Shown here: positions 22,191 to 32,359 of the stretch, piece after piece
Position numbering within the stretch: the first letter of the stretch is position 1
Layout of the letters: each line of letters begins with the position of its first letter
Assembly (NCBI RefSeq): GCF_918797505.1
Contig: NC_092800.1
Location: 44,323,864 to 44,387,863 of the forward strand
Source of the DNA: Bemisia tabaci
Taxonomy: Eukaryota; Arthropoda; Insecta; Hemiptera; Aleyrodidae
DNA length: 64,000 bases
Direction: 5' to 3'
Translations under genes and position numbers: made by a program
Notes under the pieces: generated by a model
Databases searched by the model: none
Told to the model about the DNA's origin: nothing
What the model saw: the letters and a program-made list of their open reading frames with translations, nothing else

Positions 22191-23037
22191 GTAAGGTGCT
22201 CCGGTGTTCCCACGACTCCCCGTTTAAAACGCTGAAAAATGGCGTGCTTAGATTTGAACAATTTATGGGAATGAGGGTGAGTAATGAAAATGTATTTAGA
22301 ATGTTTGACCCGGATTTTATTTTTTACGCTTCGCTAGGCTCGGCTCTATTAATAAGTTTATGACATTATCAAAGAGAGCACAAAACTGATGAAGACGGGT
22401 GTATCACTACATAAAAACTAAAACGACGGTGTAAGTCGGCAATCACATAACTCGTTTGCGGTGTCTGATAATCTCCGCCTGTATGTTAATTTTTGAAAGG
22501 AGAACAAATTGCCATCATTCCTCGAAGTTTTTGCAGAAATTTCTTCGCACAGAGAAGAAAAATCACGGCAGTTTTAAGGAATTGCCGTCGAGTCGTTTTC
22601 CGATCAAAAATTAAAGTATGACAGGAAGTCTACGACGTCGCAAACTGAGTTATGTGATTGCCGACTTACACCGTCGAAAAAAGAAACTATCCATTCTATA
22701 TCTCATTTGCAGCGTTTTCAAGTTAACATTCGTGTTTTATTTTTTTTCTTTAATAAAAATTTGAATCAAATAAGTAAGAAAACAACGAGCATTTTTGCTT
22801 GAATAAAAAAAAGGTTTACAAATTTTAGAAAAGCGAAGACAAACTATACAACATTTCAGGAATGAAAAATGGAAAATGATGAAAAACATTAACAACCGCC
22901 GGCACGCAGGCTATATTTTGATCGGAAAAATTTGATTCTGATTTCTATAATCGACCTGCCAGAAAACTAAGTTTCTTCGGAGTGTGCAAGGATTGGACCT
23001 GTTGATCCAAACAATAAATGATTTTTTTCAATTTCAG
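22191..23037. other. Intron sequence; no gene seen
   Basis: AT-rich intron between the first two Ig exons. TCGGCAATCACATAACTC at about 22437 is answered by GAGTTATGTGATTGCCGAC at about 22648, so 22430-22676 is probably another degraded inverted-repeat element. Confidence 0.5.
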
Positions 23038-23256
23038 GGCGCCCGAAACCGAATGTAACTTGGTACCTGGACAACAAAATGATTGACTACACAGTTGAGT
23101 CTGTGAACACCGACTTGAACGGTCAAATCACAACGATCAACGAATTGTTGTTACCGAATGTTGGGAGGAGAGAGCAGAACTCCACTCTCTTGTGTCAAGC
23201 ATCAAACACCAACCTCACGCCCCCTACCTCGAAGTCCATCATGTTGGATATCAATC
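23038..23256 (+). CDS. Internal exon 2 of sidestep-like gene (completes an Ig domain)
   Basis: An exon of 219 nt with acceptor TTTCAATTTCAG and donor GTAAGT, phase 1 at both ends. It joins exon 1 through a split glycine codon. It encodes RPKPNVTWYLDN with the C-strand tryptophan, then a leucine-rich E-strand (NELLLPNV). The F-strand cysteine follows in STLLCQASNTN, and the final strand in SKSIMLDIN. Possible N-glycosylation sites are NVT and NST. The cysteine context C.ASN is typical of sidestep and related neural Ig proteins. The introns on either side are 1719 bp and 832 bp. Confidence 0.87.
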
Positions 23257-23641
23257 GTAAGTATCGTGCCAGGCAACAATTCCTTCAATTTCCTGATTAT
23301 CATATGAGGAGGAACGTTTATTGTCGGCTGCATGATATAAATAAGATTATAAGAAATACAAGAAACACATTGCTTTGTTGATTTTTTTAAACAAAAAGCC
23401 CGACCACAGAAATCATATCTTTGAATGACCGTTCAATAATACAAGTATACAGCTTGTAACATCTAAGTATCTCTCAAAATTGTTAATTTTGAACGGAAAA
23501 AAATTGTGTTAACTGGAATTTCACTTATATTAAGTATGTTCAAAAGAAAATATGAAGTTTCAAAATTTTGAAAACACTGTAATCGTGCTGGTTCTTTTTT
23601 GCTATATGCGATCCGCGTTATGAAGATACCGTCATTTTTCA

Positions 23642-24022
23642 GGCCTTGTCCACACGAACGCGGTTCGCGGAACTCAGTTCGAGGAACTTGTTCCCGGAAC
23701 AAGTTTTTTGCTGAGCTGAAACTTATTCCTCCAAAACCTGGAATTTCCCCCGTGCTCCGAGCTTCTAAATATGTTTCTTTTGATGTGAATTTGCTTGTTT
23801 TTGTTTTTCACGTCCTTTACATATGATCTTGACATTTATTTTTGTTACTTTGGCGGTCATAATAATCTATTATTTTGCAATAATTGTATAGTTTTATTGA
23901 AGTTCCGGTTCCAGTTCGGACGAACCCGTGTGGACAGCATGCCTCGTTTCAAGGAATAAGTTCCTGGAACTGAGCAAGTTCGAGGAATAAGTTCCGCGAA
24001 CTGCGCTCGTGTGGACAAGGCC
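23642..24022. mobile_element. MITE with GGCCTTGTCCACACG ends and TCA duplication
   Basis: Ends are GGCCTTGTCCACACGAACGC and its near complement GTGTGGACAAGGCC. TCA flanks both sides (23639-23641, 24023-24025). Inside, GAACTTGTTCC-type words are inverted at the two ends. A 3-bp TNA duplication and GG...CC ends suggest a PIF/Harbinger-type element. It lies within the 832-bp intron. Confidence 0.75.
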
Positions 24023-24088
24023 TCATGTTTTCCTCAAAATGTTTTACTCACACATGGCTCTAATGAGAGATTTTCCATTTCTGCGCAG

Positions 24089-24240
24089 TGAAACCGATCT
24101 TCGTAAACATCACGAATAAGAATAAGACAATATCGGCAGACAAGAGGTACTCAATTGAGTGCGTTGCATCCGGCTCCAGACCGGAGGCTGTCATCACGTG
24201 GTGGAAAGGGAGCAAGCAGATTAAGAAGCTCGCTAAAAAT
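24089..24240 (+). CDS. Internal exon 3 of sidestep-like gene (start of next Ig domain)
   Basis: A 152-nt exon with acceptor CCATTTCTGCGCAG and donor GTAAGT. It starts in phase 1 and ends in phase 0. It encodes KPIFVNITNKNKTISADKRY, then SIECVASGSRPEAVITWWKG: the B-strand cysteine and a double-tryptophan C-strand of the following Ig domain, ending KQIKKLAKN. NIT and NKT are possible N-glycosylation sites. The rest of this domain must lie in a later exon. I searched to 64000 and found none, so the next intron is probably at least 39.7 kb, unless a diverged exon was missed. Confidence 0.87.
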
Positions 24241-24334
24241 GTAAGTGTTTAAAACTTTCTGAAATTTATTGCACTGAAAACATTTATTTTCTTTCTTGCG
24301 GTTTCGTGCGCATGAATAATGCAAGTTCTATCGT

Positions 24335-27249
24335 ACATACATACATAAAGTCGCGATTATAGCGCCGCCTCGCGCTCTGCGACGCCCAATCGCCATTGCC
24401 CCCTATCCTCCCAGAGATCATCAGGCAATTGGCACCTTCTGATCTCCTCCTCCACCCCTTGTCGCCAACCTTTCACAGGACGTCCACGCCGTCGCCTTCC
24501 GGGAGGAACCCAATCGAAGACCTGCTTGGGCAACCGATCATCTGCCATCCTTCGCACATGTCCATACCAGACCAACTGCTTGGACCTGATATCGTGCACG
24601 ATGTCCTTTTCCACACCCATTATCTCGCGTACCCTTTCATTGCGGATACGCTCTCTTCTCGATATCCCAGCAGACCTTCGCCAAAAGTCCATCTCGGTTG
24701 CCCTAAGCATGTCTTCAGTTCTTTTCTTAAGTTGCCAGACCTCACTCCCGTAAGTTACGATACTCTTCACGATGACGTTGTAAATTTTCCTTTTGGTCTC
24801 CTTGGAGATACTCTGGTCCCAGAGAACCCCATTTAGCATCGCGATAGCTTTCCTGCCTTGCACATTCCGATCTTTAATGGCCCGATCCAAATTTCCGTCC
24901 TTAGTTAACCAAACTCCGAGATATTTATACTCTTCACAGTCCAGGATCTTCCGGCCATCCTCCAGTTCAATGCTTTGCTGATCACCACCGATAACCAACT
25001 TCTCCGTCTTAACCACATTTACTTCCATTCCCCACTTTCGGTATACTTCCACTAGCTTCCGCGTCATGTAATTCGCATCTTCTTCGTCCTGAGCTATTAC
25101 CACCTGATCATCAGCAAAGCACAGAGTATAAAGGGTGCCATCTTCACGTAGCGGGACGCCCATTCCCGAACAGCATCTTTTCCATTCCTTTAAAACTTCT
25201 TCCAGGTACACTTTAAATAAGGTTGGCGACAAACAACACCCTTGTTTCAGTCCTTTAGTAATTAAAAACCCCAACGATAACTCCCCATGCGATTTAACCC
25301 TAGAGAAAGCCCCACCATAAAATTCCTTAATAGCACTAATTAGTCCCCCACTAAAACCCCTTTTGTTCAAGGCTTCCCAAAGTTTCATCAATGGCACACT
25401 ATCGTAAGCTTTCTGGAGATCCACAAACACTAGATGTAATTCCTGGCCAACTCCCTTCTTTTTCTCTATGACGTGGATGATGGTAAATAAGTGATCAATC
25501 GTTGACCGACCGGCTCTGAAACCTGCTTGCTCTTCCGCTTCATGTTCTTTCCACTCCTCTTCAATTTTTGCTTTCAAGATTTTTCCATACACTTTGCTCA
25601 GGGTACCTGCAACCGACAGTCCTCTATAGTTATCACACTCATCTTTTCTACCCTTCTTCTTGTATATAGGTGACACCCAAGACTCTTTCCATTCTGTCGG
25701 TACCTTTCCACCGTCCAAGCAATCTTGCATCAGGTATCTCAACCGTTGAAACAGCTTGCAGGTTCCACACTTGATCAACTCAGCAGGGATATTTCCCGGA
25801 CCTGGAGCTTTATCGTTCTTCAGCTCTCGTACGGCCTTTACCACGTCCTCCATATGGATCTCCAAGTTATGATTATCGTTAGTATACTCCAAGCTTACGC
25901 CTCCATCTTGAAATTCAGGTCGCCTTTCTGTCAGTAAATTTTTAAAATACCCCTCCAGTTTATCAATGGATATCGGAGATATTAAGTCACGCTTCATGTC
26001 CCTTCGCAGCCCTTTCAGCAACTTCCAGCTCTCAGTGCTTTTCCTTCCTCCTATGTACGTGTCTATTTTGTTACAGCTCCTCTCCCAAGATTCGTTCTTT
26101 TTCTTGGTTATGAGCCTTCGTACCTGCGTCTGAGCTTTTTTATACGCCTCTTTGTCTTCTGTTTTTTTAGAGGAAAGGAACTGATGATATTTTTTCCGTT
26201 TCTCCTGAATCTCCTTCTCAATTTCTTCGTCCCACCAGTAAGGTTTTTCGCTAACTTTCCTATCATCAGCGACACCAAGAGCTTCCATTGCTGCCGAGTG
26301 AATGCAATCCTTCAGGAACTGATACTGCTGTTCGGTATCACCGTCCCTTGATTCGCCCAACTTCTCATCCAAGCGCTTTCCATATAAAGCCCTTACACTT
26401 GGATGCTGCAAGCTGTCAATGTTATAGTTTACAAGCTTGACACGATCTTTTTGTTGGTGAACTTCTTCCTGTGCTTGCCTGGTCTCCTGGCTCCCTTTCA
26501 CTGGGAAAGCTATTTTCGCCCCGAGGAAATAATGATCACTGCCGCAGGAAAGACCTCTCCACACTCTAACTTGCTGAATCTTCATTCCCGTGTCTTGTCT
26601 GACAACCACATAATCAATGATTGATTTCAATCCGCGAGTAGACTGAACCCAAGTAAATTTATGGATATCCTTGTGTTGGTAGAACCCATTGAGCACCTTC
26701 ATGTCCCTTTGCTCACATACGTCAATGATACGGGCTCCGTTATCATTTAGTGCCGCCTCTCCGAAAGGGCCGACGATCTTACTTTTAATTTGACGTCCTA
26801 TTCTACCATTGAGATCTCCCAACACAATGATTTCCCTCCTGGATCCAATCTTACCAATTTCCTCGTTCAATTCTTCGAAAAATTGGTCCTTCACTGCGAC
26901 AGTGGAATCATCGTTGACTCCATACACTCCCAAAATGGTGATTTTATGGCCAAACACTGTCATATTCATCTTTATCATTCGGGGGTTAACAGCTTCCCAT
27001 GTAGTGATGCACTTCCGTAGGCTCTTGCGAATAAGAATTGCAACACCCTGTTGAGCTCGCTGATCTTTTTCCACGCCACTATAAAACAAATCGTATTCCT
27101 TTACACTTACAGAGCCTTGTCCTTTCTTCTTCGTTTCTGTTAATACCGTGACATCAAATCCGCGACTCCCTATCTCCGATACCACTTCCGTCATTTTCGT
27201 AGAAATTCCTTGTACGTTCCATGTTCCAAAAACCATCATCCGTTTACGT
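24335..27249 (-). mobile_element. RTE-clade non-LTR retrotransposon with 12-bp target duplication
   Basis: The element runs antisense to the Ig gene. The 12-bp direct repeat AAGTTCTATCGT flanks it exactly (24323-24334, 27250-27261). The 3' end is the TATG-type tandem tail (ACATACATACAT on the plus strand), typical of RTE elements. There is only about 10 bp before the frame's first ATG, so the 5' end may be slightly truncated. The single frame has no stop across 960 codons. Together these point to a recent insertion. Confidence 0.92.
24357..27239 (-). CDS. RTE-type endonuclease/reverse transcriptase (960 aa)
   Basis: Residues 1-240 form an apurinic-type endonuclease: GTWNVQG (N8), TETK (E35), LGDLNGRIG (D142, N144), IIDY (D209) and GSDH (D235-H236). 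It nicks the target DNA. Residues about 460-780 form the reverse transcriptase: NYRGLSVAGTLSKV, AGFRAGRSTIDHL (about 572-584), FVDLQKAYDS (D607), GLKQGCCLSP and FADDQVV (D710-D711). The C-terminus carries WYGHVRRM and a basic GRRRRGRPVKGW. Length is close to the usual RTE ORF2. All expected catalytic residues are visible and there is no frameshift, so it may be functional; expression is unknown. Gene models elsewhere often misname this family craniofacial development protein 2-like. Confidence 0.93.
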   Translation of the reverse strand: MMVFGTWNVQGISTKMTEVVSEIGSRGFDVTVLTETKKKGQGSVSVKEYDLFYSGVEKDQRAQQGVAILIRKSLRKCITTWEAVNPRMIKMNMTVFGHKITILGVYGVNDDSTVAVKDQFFEELNEEIGKIGSRREIIVLGDLNGRIGRQIKSKIVGPFGEAALNDNGARIIDVCEQRDMKVLNGFYQHKDIHKFTWVQSTRGLKSIIDYVVVRQDTGMKIQQVRVWRGLSCGSDHYFLGAKIAFPVKGSQETRQAQEEVHQQKDRVKLVNYNIDSLQHPSVRALYGKRLDEKLGESRDGDTEQQYQFLKDCIHSAAMEALGVADDRKVSEKPYWWDEEIEKEIQEKRKKYHQFLSSKKTEDKEAYKKAQTQVRRLITKKKNESWERSCNKIDTYIGGRKSTESWKLLKGLRRDMKRDLISPISIDKLEGYFKNLLTERRPEFQDGGVSLEYTNDNHNLEIHMEDVVKAVRELKNDKAPGPGNIPAELIKCGTCKLFQRLRYLMQDCLDGGKVPTEWKESWVSPIYKKKGRKDECDNYRGLSVAGTLSKVYGKILKAKIEEEWKEHEAEEQAGFRAGRSTIDHLFTIIHVIEKKKGVGQELHLVFVDLQKAYDSVPLMKLWEALNKRGFSGGLISAIKEFYGGAFSRVKSHGELSLGFLITKGLKQGCCLSPTLFKVYLEEVLKEWKRCCSGMGVPLREDGTLYTLCFADDQVVIAQDEEDANYMTRKLVEVYRKWGMEVNVVKTEKLVIGGDQQSIELEDGRKILDCEEYKYLGVWLTKDGNLDRAIKDRNVQGRKAIAMLNGVLWDQSISKETKRKIYNVIVKSIVTYGSEVWQLKKRTEDMLRATEMDFWRRSAGISRRERIRNERVREIMGVEKDIVHDIRSKQLVWYGHVRRMADDRLPKQVFDWVPPGRRRRGRPVKGWRQGVEEEIRRCQLPDDLWEDRGQWRLGVAEREAAL

Positions 27250-27261
27250 AAGTTCTATCGT

Positions 27262-27854
27262 CGGTGCAAATATTTTGACCTCTCAATTCAAATCATAACC
27301 GATTGTTCTCGCTGTCGCTTCACAATTCAGCGAGAATAGCTTTCGAACGGTTGGAAGGGTAGGTACGTGATCGACGCACCTTTTAACTCTTCCAATATTA
27401 AGTATTCAAATCAATTCTTGCTAGCAATATTAGACTAAATAAATAATACCCGAGAACTGAAGAAAAGAAAGGTTTTCTCATGACCGATTCGTTGAAATAT
27501 ACTCGAAAGTAATTCACAGAGAATAATAAACCGTATTTATTTTCCTTTTGTGGACAAATTCCGTAAATTGAAATGTATTACTACTTCTGAATCATTAGAG
27601 CTGATCCAACCGCGTTCTTTTCGGGAAATATCATATCAGTACCTATATCCTCACGATGAAGCGCAGTTTTCAGAATGCCTGAATTCTTCCATTCCCTGAT
27701 GGTTTCCTATTTACGCGGATAAATTTCTCGATGAAATTTTGGGATTTCTTCCCTTTTTTTAGGATCGCTTGCAGGAAGCCAAATTTTTCACCTTATTTCG
27801 AGTAGAAAAATAAACTATATTCGTCGAATTCTCTAAGACTGTATGAATGTACAA
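27262..27854. other. No gene seen
   Basis: Intronic AT-rich sequence immediately beyond the retrotransposon. No exon with Ig-like coding was recognised. Confidence 0.45.
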
Positions 27855-28044
27855 GGGGGGAAAAGTACGATAATTTCGACTATAATCCTGGCTAATTTTG
27901 GCGCCATTCGTAAATTTGAAGGCAATAGCCAAAGCTAGCTGTTGATTTAGTAGAAAATTGGGTAGAATCATCCATTCGGGGGTTGGCGCAACCCGGTGCT
28001 AAAATCATCCAGAAACATAGTTGAAATTAACGCACTTTTTTCCG
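27855..28044. mobile_element. Family M element copy 2
   Basis: Near-inverted ends with ACTATAATCCTGG...TTTTGGCGCCA and GGTGCTAAAATCATCC...CATAGTTG. It matches the inner blocks of the copy at 412-691. Outer termini are GGGGAAAAGT and CACTTTTTTCC. Confidence 0.5.
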
Positions 28045-28254
28045 CGCGGACCACAATTTTAAATTTCATTTGATTTCGGAGCTTAGAAAGGATAAATTCC
28101 AAATTTTTAACTCCAATTCTCTTATTTTACAGGATTCTTATCGTTTATCGATGAATCCTGGTATTTCTCAATTGATCTGGATTTCAAACTATAATATGGA
28201 CGGTTCTTAGCAGAGAGGAAAGACGCTACCTCAGCTATTTCAAAATGTACATGG

Positions 28255-28450
28255 TCAATTTAATTTATTATAAGAGAACGTTTGTGCGGATTCCTTTGAA
28301 AATTTTAAAGAATTTGCTTCGCACTATCTAGGGAATTCTCTGAAGTTTGCACAAAAATCAGCACAACCTTTCTCACGCGAAAAATTAAATTGCACAATTA
28401 AATTTTTTAATAGCTGATGTGGCTCGGTTCCTTTCTGCTCAATGCGGTCC
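28255..28450. mobile_element. Family E repeat (copy 1, left end missing)
   Basis: Collinear with 52250-52445. Shared words are TGAAAATTTTAAAGAATTTGC/TGAAATTTTTTAGGAATTTGC, GCACAACCTTT, TAGCTGATGT and GGTTCCTTTCTGC. Confidence 0.6.
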
Positions 28451-28496
28451 GTATAAAGGCACAGTAATCCTGGTCAATTAATTCCTTCCCAATTTT

Positions 28497-28707
28497 TACG
28501 GAAAAAATGTATTGCTGATTTAACAATTAAATTGTTAAAAAATATGTTCGACATGATTCAAAATATGTACATTTTACAATACTGGAGAGCTAATTGAACC
28601 ATGGGGTGGTTTAATTAACCTTTCTTCATTGTAAAATCTACTTCGAAACTTGTCGGACACATTTTTTAACTACAAAATTGTCAAATCAGCAATATCATTT
28701 TTTAGTG
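28497..28707. mobile_element. Family C MITE
   Basis: Ends are ACGGAAAAAATG and CATTTTTTAGT. Just inside, TTGCTGATTTAACAATTAAA is inverted at the right end (AATTGTCAAATCAGCAA). The central GGTGGTTTAATTAACC block is shared with 33535-33772. Flanks TTTT and GTTT. Confidence 0.65.
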
Positions 28708-28881
28708 TTTTTTTTTTCAAAAATAAAAGTATATCCGTAATTTTTTATTTTCGTGACAAAGGCGGAACACCCCGTACACGGGGTATCGGTCATCTACGAA
28801 GGTGCAAACAGGGGGAAAATGAGGGGAGCCAACGAGGAAATTGGATCCTTATCATAAATCTGCCTGACATCGACGGGATCG

Positions 28882-28901
28882 CCCCCCCCCCCCCCCCCCC
28901 C
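28882..28901 (+). repeat. Poly(C) run of 20
   Basis: About 20 consecutive C inside a C-rich stretch (28880-28970). Proline-rich frames here are artefacts of composition. Confidence 0.8.
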
Positions 28902-29143
28902 GCCCCCTGCGGCCTTTCGTGCGTGCGACCGCCGAATCACTCGCCGCCCCCGCCCCCCACCCCAAGCACGAGTCCATCGTTGCCTTTCCCCCCGAAAATA
29001 CTCCCTTTAACGCACCTGAAGTAGAGCATTTTTACGGACGACCCGGCAAGCGCTCTCCGAGCACATCGACTCACCGCGTCATGCAAGTGTAATGTTTTAA
29101 TTAAACTTATCGTCGTATTTTCGTCGTCTCGAGCCTCGTTACA

Positions 29144-29469
29144 GCCATTTTCTTTGCCGAGTTGCCGCATTTCCGATTATTTTGGTTTTTGATCGTTCAA
29201 TCGTGAAAAATAGACACAAGATATGTAAAGAGCACAGAGAGAGTATACAATTTAATGACTCGCACTATCGATCGAATCGATCGATCACAAGATACACAGA
29301 GCCATTGCCATTTTCTTTGCCGAGTTGCCGCATTTCCGATTATTTTGGTGTTTGATCGTTCAATCGTGAAAAATAGACACAAGATATGTAAAGAGCACAG
29401 AGAGAGTATACAATTTAATGACTCCGCACTATCGATCGATCGATCGGTCGAATGGAATCGACTGAAGCA
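29144..29469 (+). repeat. Tandem duplication, two units of ~163 bp
   Basis: GCCATTTTCTTTGCCGAGTT begins at 29144 and again at 29307. The units match through GATCGTTCAATCGTGAAAAA and ATATGTAAAGAGCACAGAG to an ATCGATCGA-rich end, with only a handful of differences. The GATCGATCGATC tract at each unit end may have promoted the duplication. Confidence 0.9.
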
Positions 29470-29479
29470 AAAGTTAAAT

Positions 29480-29700
29480 TCGGAAATCGATGCTACTTTT
29501 TGTCTACGAAGAGAAAGAGCAAAATATGAAAAAGGAGGGTAAACAAAAAGAAGAGTGTGAAGGAGAAAGAAAAATCTCGTTTCCCTCGTCTTTTTCATCC
29601 TCCTTCCTCCCTTTTCTCTTTGTTTCTTATCACTCTATTGTTATTCCCATCTTCTTCTTTCTCGTCTCCATCTTCTATGGTCTTTTACCTGCGCTAAAGG
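29480..29700. repeat. Purine-rich then pyrimidine-rich block
   Basis: GA-rich 29505-29575 followed by CT-rich 29580-29670. Shares CTACGAAGAGAAAGAGC-type sequence, inverted, with 17545-17570. Opposed 70-130 codon frames are low-complexity artefacts. Confidence 0.5.
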
Positions 29701-29764
29701 GTTAAAATATCGCACCGGTCTGAGAGTCATGCTCGGAGACTCCCAAGGTTTTGCGCTCTCGCGC

Positions 29765-29880
29765 AACAAACGCCTTCAATTTTTAGAATATGCAATCAGC
29801 GCCACCGTGGAGTTAAAATAGTTGCTCATGTAGCGCCTTCAATTTCATTCTAGTTACCAAAGTGTCTTAAGCTATCTGTT
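29765..29880 (-). repeat. Solo fragment of the 61509-62883 family
   Basis: CGCCTTCAATTTTTAGAATA, GCAATCAGCGCCACCGTGGA and TAGTTGCTCATGTAGCGCC match 62525-62600 in the same orientation. This copy is not part of an inverted pair. Confidence 0.65.
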
Positions 29881-30202
29881 GTAAGTTAGTGTCGATCTTG
29901 TCAGTATCTTAGCGGAGTGTGTACGTAAAATGAACGGTTGAAACTTCATAGCCGCAACAATACAGATTATCTTAAAATAACAACGCGTAACTTTTTAAAA
30001 AAAGAACCACACAAAATTTGCCGAACTTACTGATGGATATCGGGATGAGCAATTTCCTGGCAAGATTTCGTAAATTGAATTAGGATTGCTAAACGAACTG
30101 TTCGGCTCTTTAAACGGTTCAATGAGCAGTATTTGAAAGTATTTTGGTTTTGTGTTCTAAATTGTCGAGTCAAATATTGTGGAAGCCATACTCCACTAAA
30201 CA

Positions 30203-30416
30203 CACCGAAAAAAAGTGAGGTTGATTTAACATTCTGAATGTTAAAAAAACTGCGCGAGAACTCACAAAACGCTAAATTACCCGTTACGGCAGTTAGTTTT
30301 ACATCTTGTCATTGCTACAGTCATTCAGCAAGTTTTGATGATTCAGCATTTTGTAAGTTCTCGTACACTTTTTTTACATTCAGAATGTTAAATCAACTTA
30401 ACTTTTTTTTTCAGTG
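30203..30416. mobile_element. Family B MITE copy 1
   Basis: Ends are ACCGAAAAAAAGTGAGGTTG and AACTTTTTTTTTCAGT. Inside, TTGATTTAACATTCTGAATG is inverted at the right. Shares AACGCTAAATTACC and GTTACGGCAGTTAG-type sequence with 50021-50229. Flanks ACAC and GCAC. Confidence 0.75.
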
Positions 30417-30560
30417 CACAATTGATTTTCAGAATTGACTAAAAAACACAAGCGATGCTTTGTAACTATCATATAAAACAAAGTGACGTTGATGCATAGC
30501 GTGACTGCGTCGATTGACGTAAAAATACCGAAACGCGTATGGCACACCATACGTTGGCTT

Positions 30561-30704
30561 TTGCTCACATTCCGTTTGCACGCGACCGCGATGCAGTCGT
30601 CCAATAGGGAACCGGGATTGTACGCTCACAATCAGTCTGCATTCAATCCTCGATCGCTATTGGACGATTCCATCGCGATTGCTTGCAAGCGGAATGTAAA
30701 CAAG
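30561..30704. repeat. 144-bp inverted repeat
   Basis: TTGCTCACATTCCGTTTGCA, then CGCGACCGCGATGCA and GTCGTCCAATAG, is inverted as CTATTGGACGATTCC...GCAAGCGGAATGTAAACAAG. About 47-bp arms, probably a small MITE. A second short palindrome (CGTATGGCACACCATACG) lies just to the left. Confidence 0.65.
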
Positions 30705-31024
30705 TGGCGAATTAGATGACGACACCTCTACCCAAGGGTACAATAATTCCACACAACTACAGTTAAATGAAAACCTCCTGTCCCTGAGAAATTGGGGGTA
30801 CTCTTTGGGAAGCTCTTTACCTTGTCGAAGTGATGTACTCTCACCCCATTATCGAGGCACAATGTAGTGTTCCCCAAAGAATCTAGAAGTGATTTGAAAA
30901 ATTCAACTCTTTTCAGGCGATTCACACCTGAAAATTGAGTCATTTTCTGGGGATGAGATAACAGAATTTCGATATCATTGCTTACAAACTGATTGCAGTA
31001 GACGTACTTTAGACAGAAAGTTGA

Positions 31025-31618
31025 TAATGTAGCCAACGTGCGATACAAATCAGCATAAAGCTGAAAATCTCAATACAGAGGGAAAAAGCTCAAATGAGCA
31101 AAAATTTCCCTCAAAGAGATGTGCTGTTTGGTGCAACACTAGTCCACCACCAGCACCAAACACCATATCTCTTTGAAGGGAAAGTGTGCTCATATGAGCT
31201 TTCTCCCTCGGTACATCAGCACAATGCTGAAAAGCTCAACACAGAGGGAAAAAGCTCAACTGAGCACAATAGTCCCTCAAAGAGACGTGCTGTTTGGTGC
31301 AACACTAGTCCACCACCAGCATCAAACAGCACATATCTTTGACTGAAAATTGCGCTCATATGAGCTTTTCCCCTCTGTATTGAGATTTTCAGCTTTATGC
31401 TGATTTGTAACGCACGATGGCTACATAATAAACTTTCTGTCTATTATGTGCACAATAAATTTTCCCTCAGAGAGATGTGCTGTTTGGTGCTGGTGGTGGA
31501 CTAGTGTTGCACCAAACAGCAAATCTCTTTGAGGGGAAATTGCGCTCATAAGAGCTTTTTCCCTCTATATTGGGATTTTCAACTTTATGCTGAATTGTAA
31601 CGCACGTTGGCTACATTA
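31025..31618. mobile_element. Composite inverted-repeat element with three internal hairpins
   Basis: Outer ends are AATGTAGCCAACGTGCGATA and its near complement, followed inward by TCAGCATAAAGCTGAAAATC and complement. Inside, a block pairing AGAGGGAAAAAGCTC with GAGCTTTTTCCCTC, and TGGTGCAACACTAGTCCACC with its complement, occurs three times (about 31075-31210, 31238-31380, 31440-31570). It looks like repeated self-insertion or unit duplication. Confidence 0.7.
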
Positions 31619-32359
31619 CCATTGCTAAGACCTTCCCAAAACCGGCACCTGGGAGTGATTCCAAGAACTCTCCGATCTTTCAATTTTCCGAACTCATACG
31701 GCACTACCTTGCTGTTTACCTTCCCCTTCATTTCATTACCTTTGCAACCACCGGTAGAGCTTAAGGGCCGCGAGCTTTTCGTGGCGGCGTTGTCGTTTCA
31801 GTGAAAACTCGCTCGTATCTCCTACCACAGGCCGCGTGCATTTTCCGAGTTTGGCAACGCTGGATCGGAGATCACGCCTGTTAATTCTCGTTAAGCTCCG
31901 TCGTTAGGTTCTCGTAATATTCCTGGCTCGCGCGGTACGACACTCCGACGCCAAGACGTGCCAAAAACGAAGAGCAAACAACCCCCGAAACAGGCGGATT
32001 CAGTGATTTGAATCGATGCTCCAGACCGTAACGAAAACTCAAAATTCGATGAGTTACGGAGAGTATACAGGATGTCCCTCGGCTGAGTGGTCAGACTATT
32101 TCAGTTTTGTCTAAAGGGCCACATAACTTTTTTTTTTTTTTTTTTTTTTCAAAAGCACTATCACTTAGAACTACCTACCTTATGTTTGAGAGAACCATCG
32201 CTCATTCTGAACTTTGATGGAAGCCAAACTCTTAAATTTTGACTTTTTTCGATAATGTATTCTCTGAACTCATCAATGGCTCCCAAAATGTCAAAATTTA
32301 AATTTAAATGGGAATTTCAGGAGATCCTAAGCTCTGATCCATTCGACTCAGTTTGTCAA
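31619..32359. other. No gene seen
   Basis: Mixed-composition DNA with a T run at 32130-32149. No supported frame or repeat boundary. Confidence 0.4.

Noticed and set aside
24396..24836. Plus-strand frames of 60-146 codons between 24396 and 27339
   Set aside because: Shadows of the minus-strand RTE reading frame.
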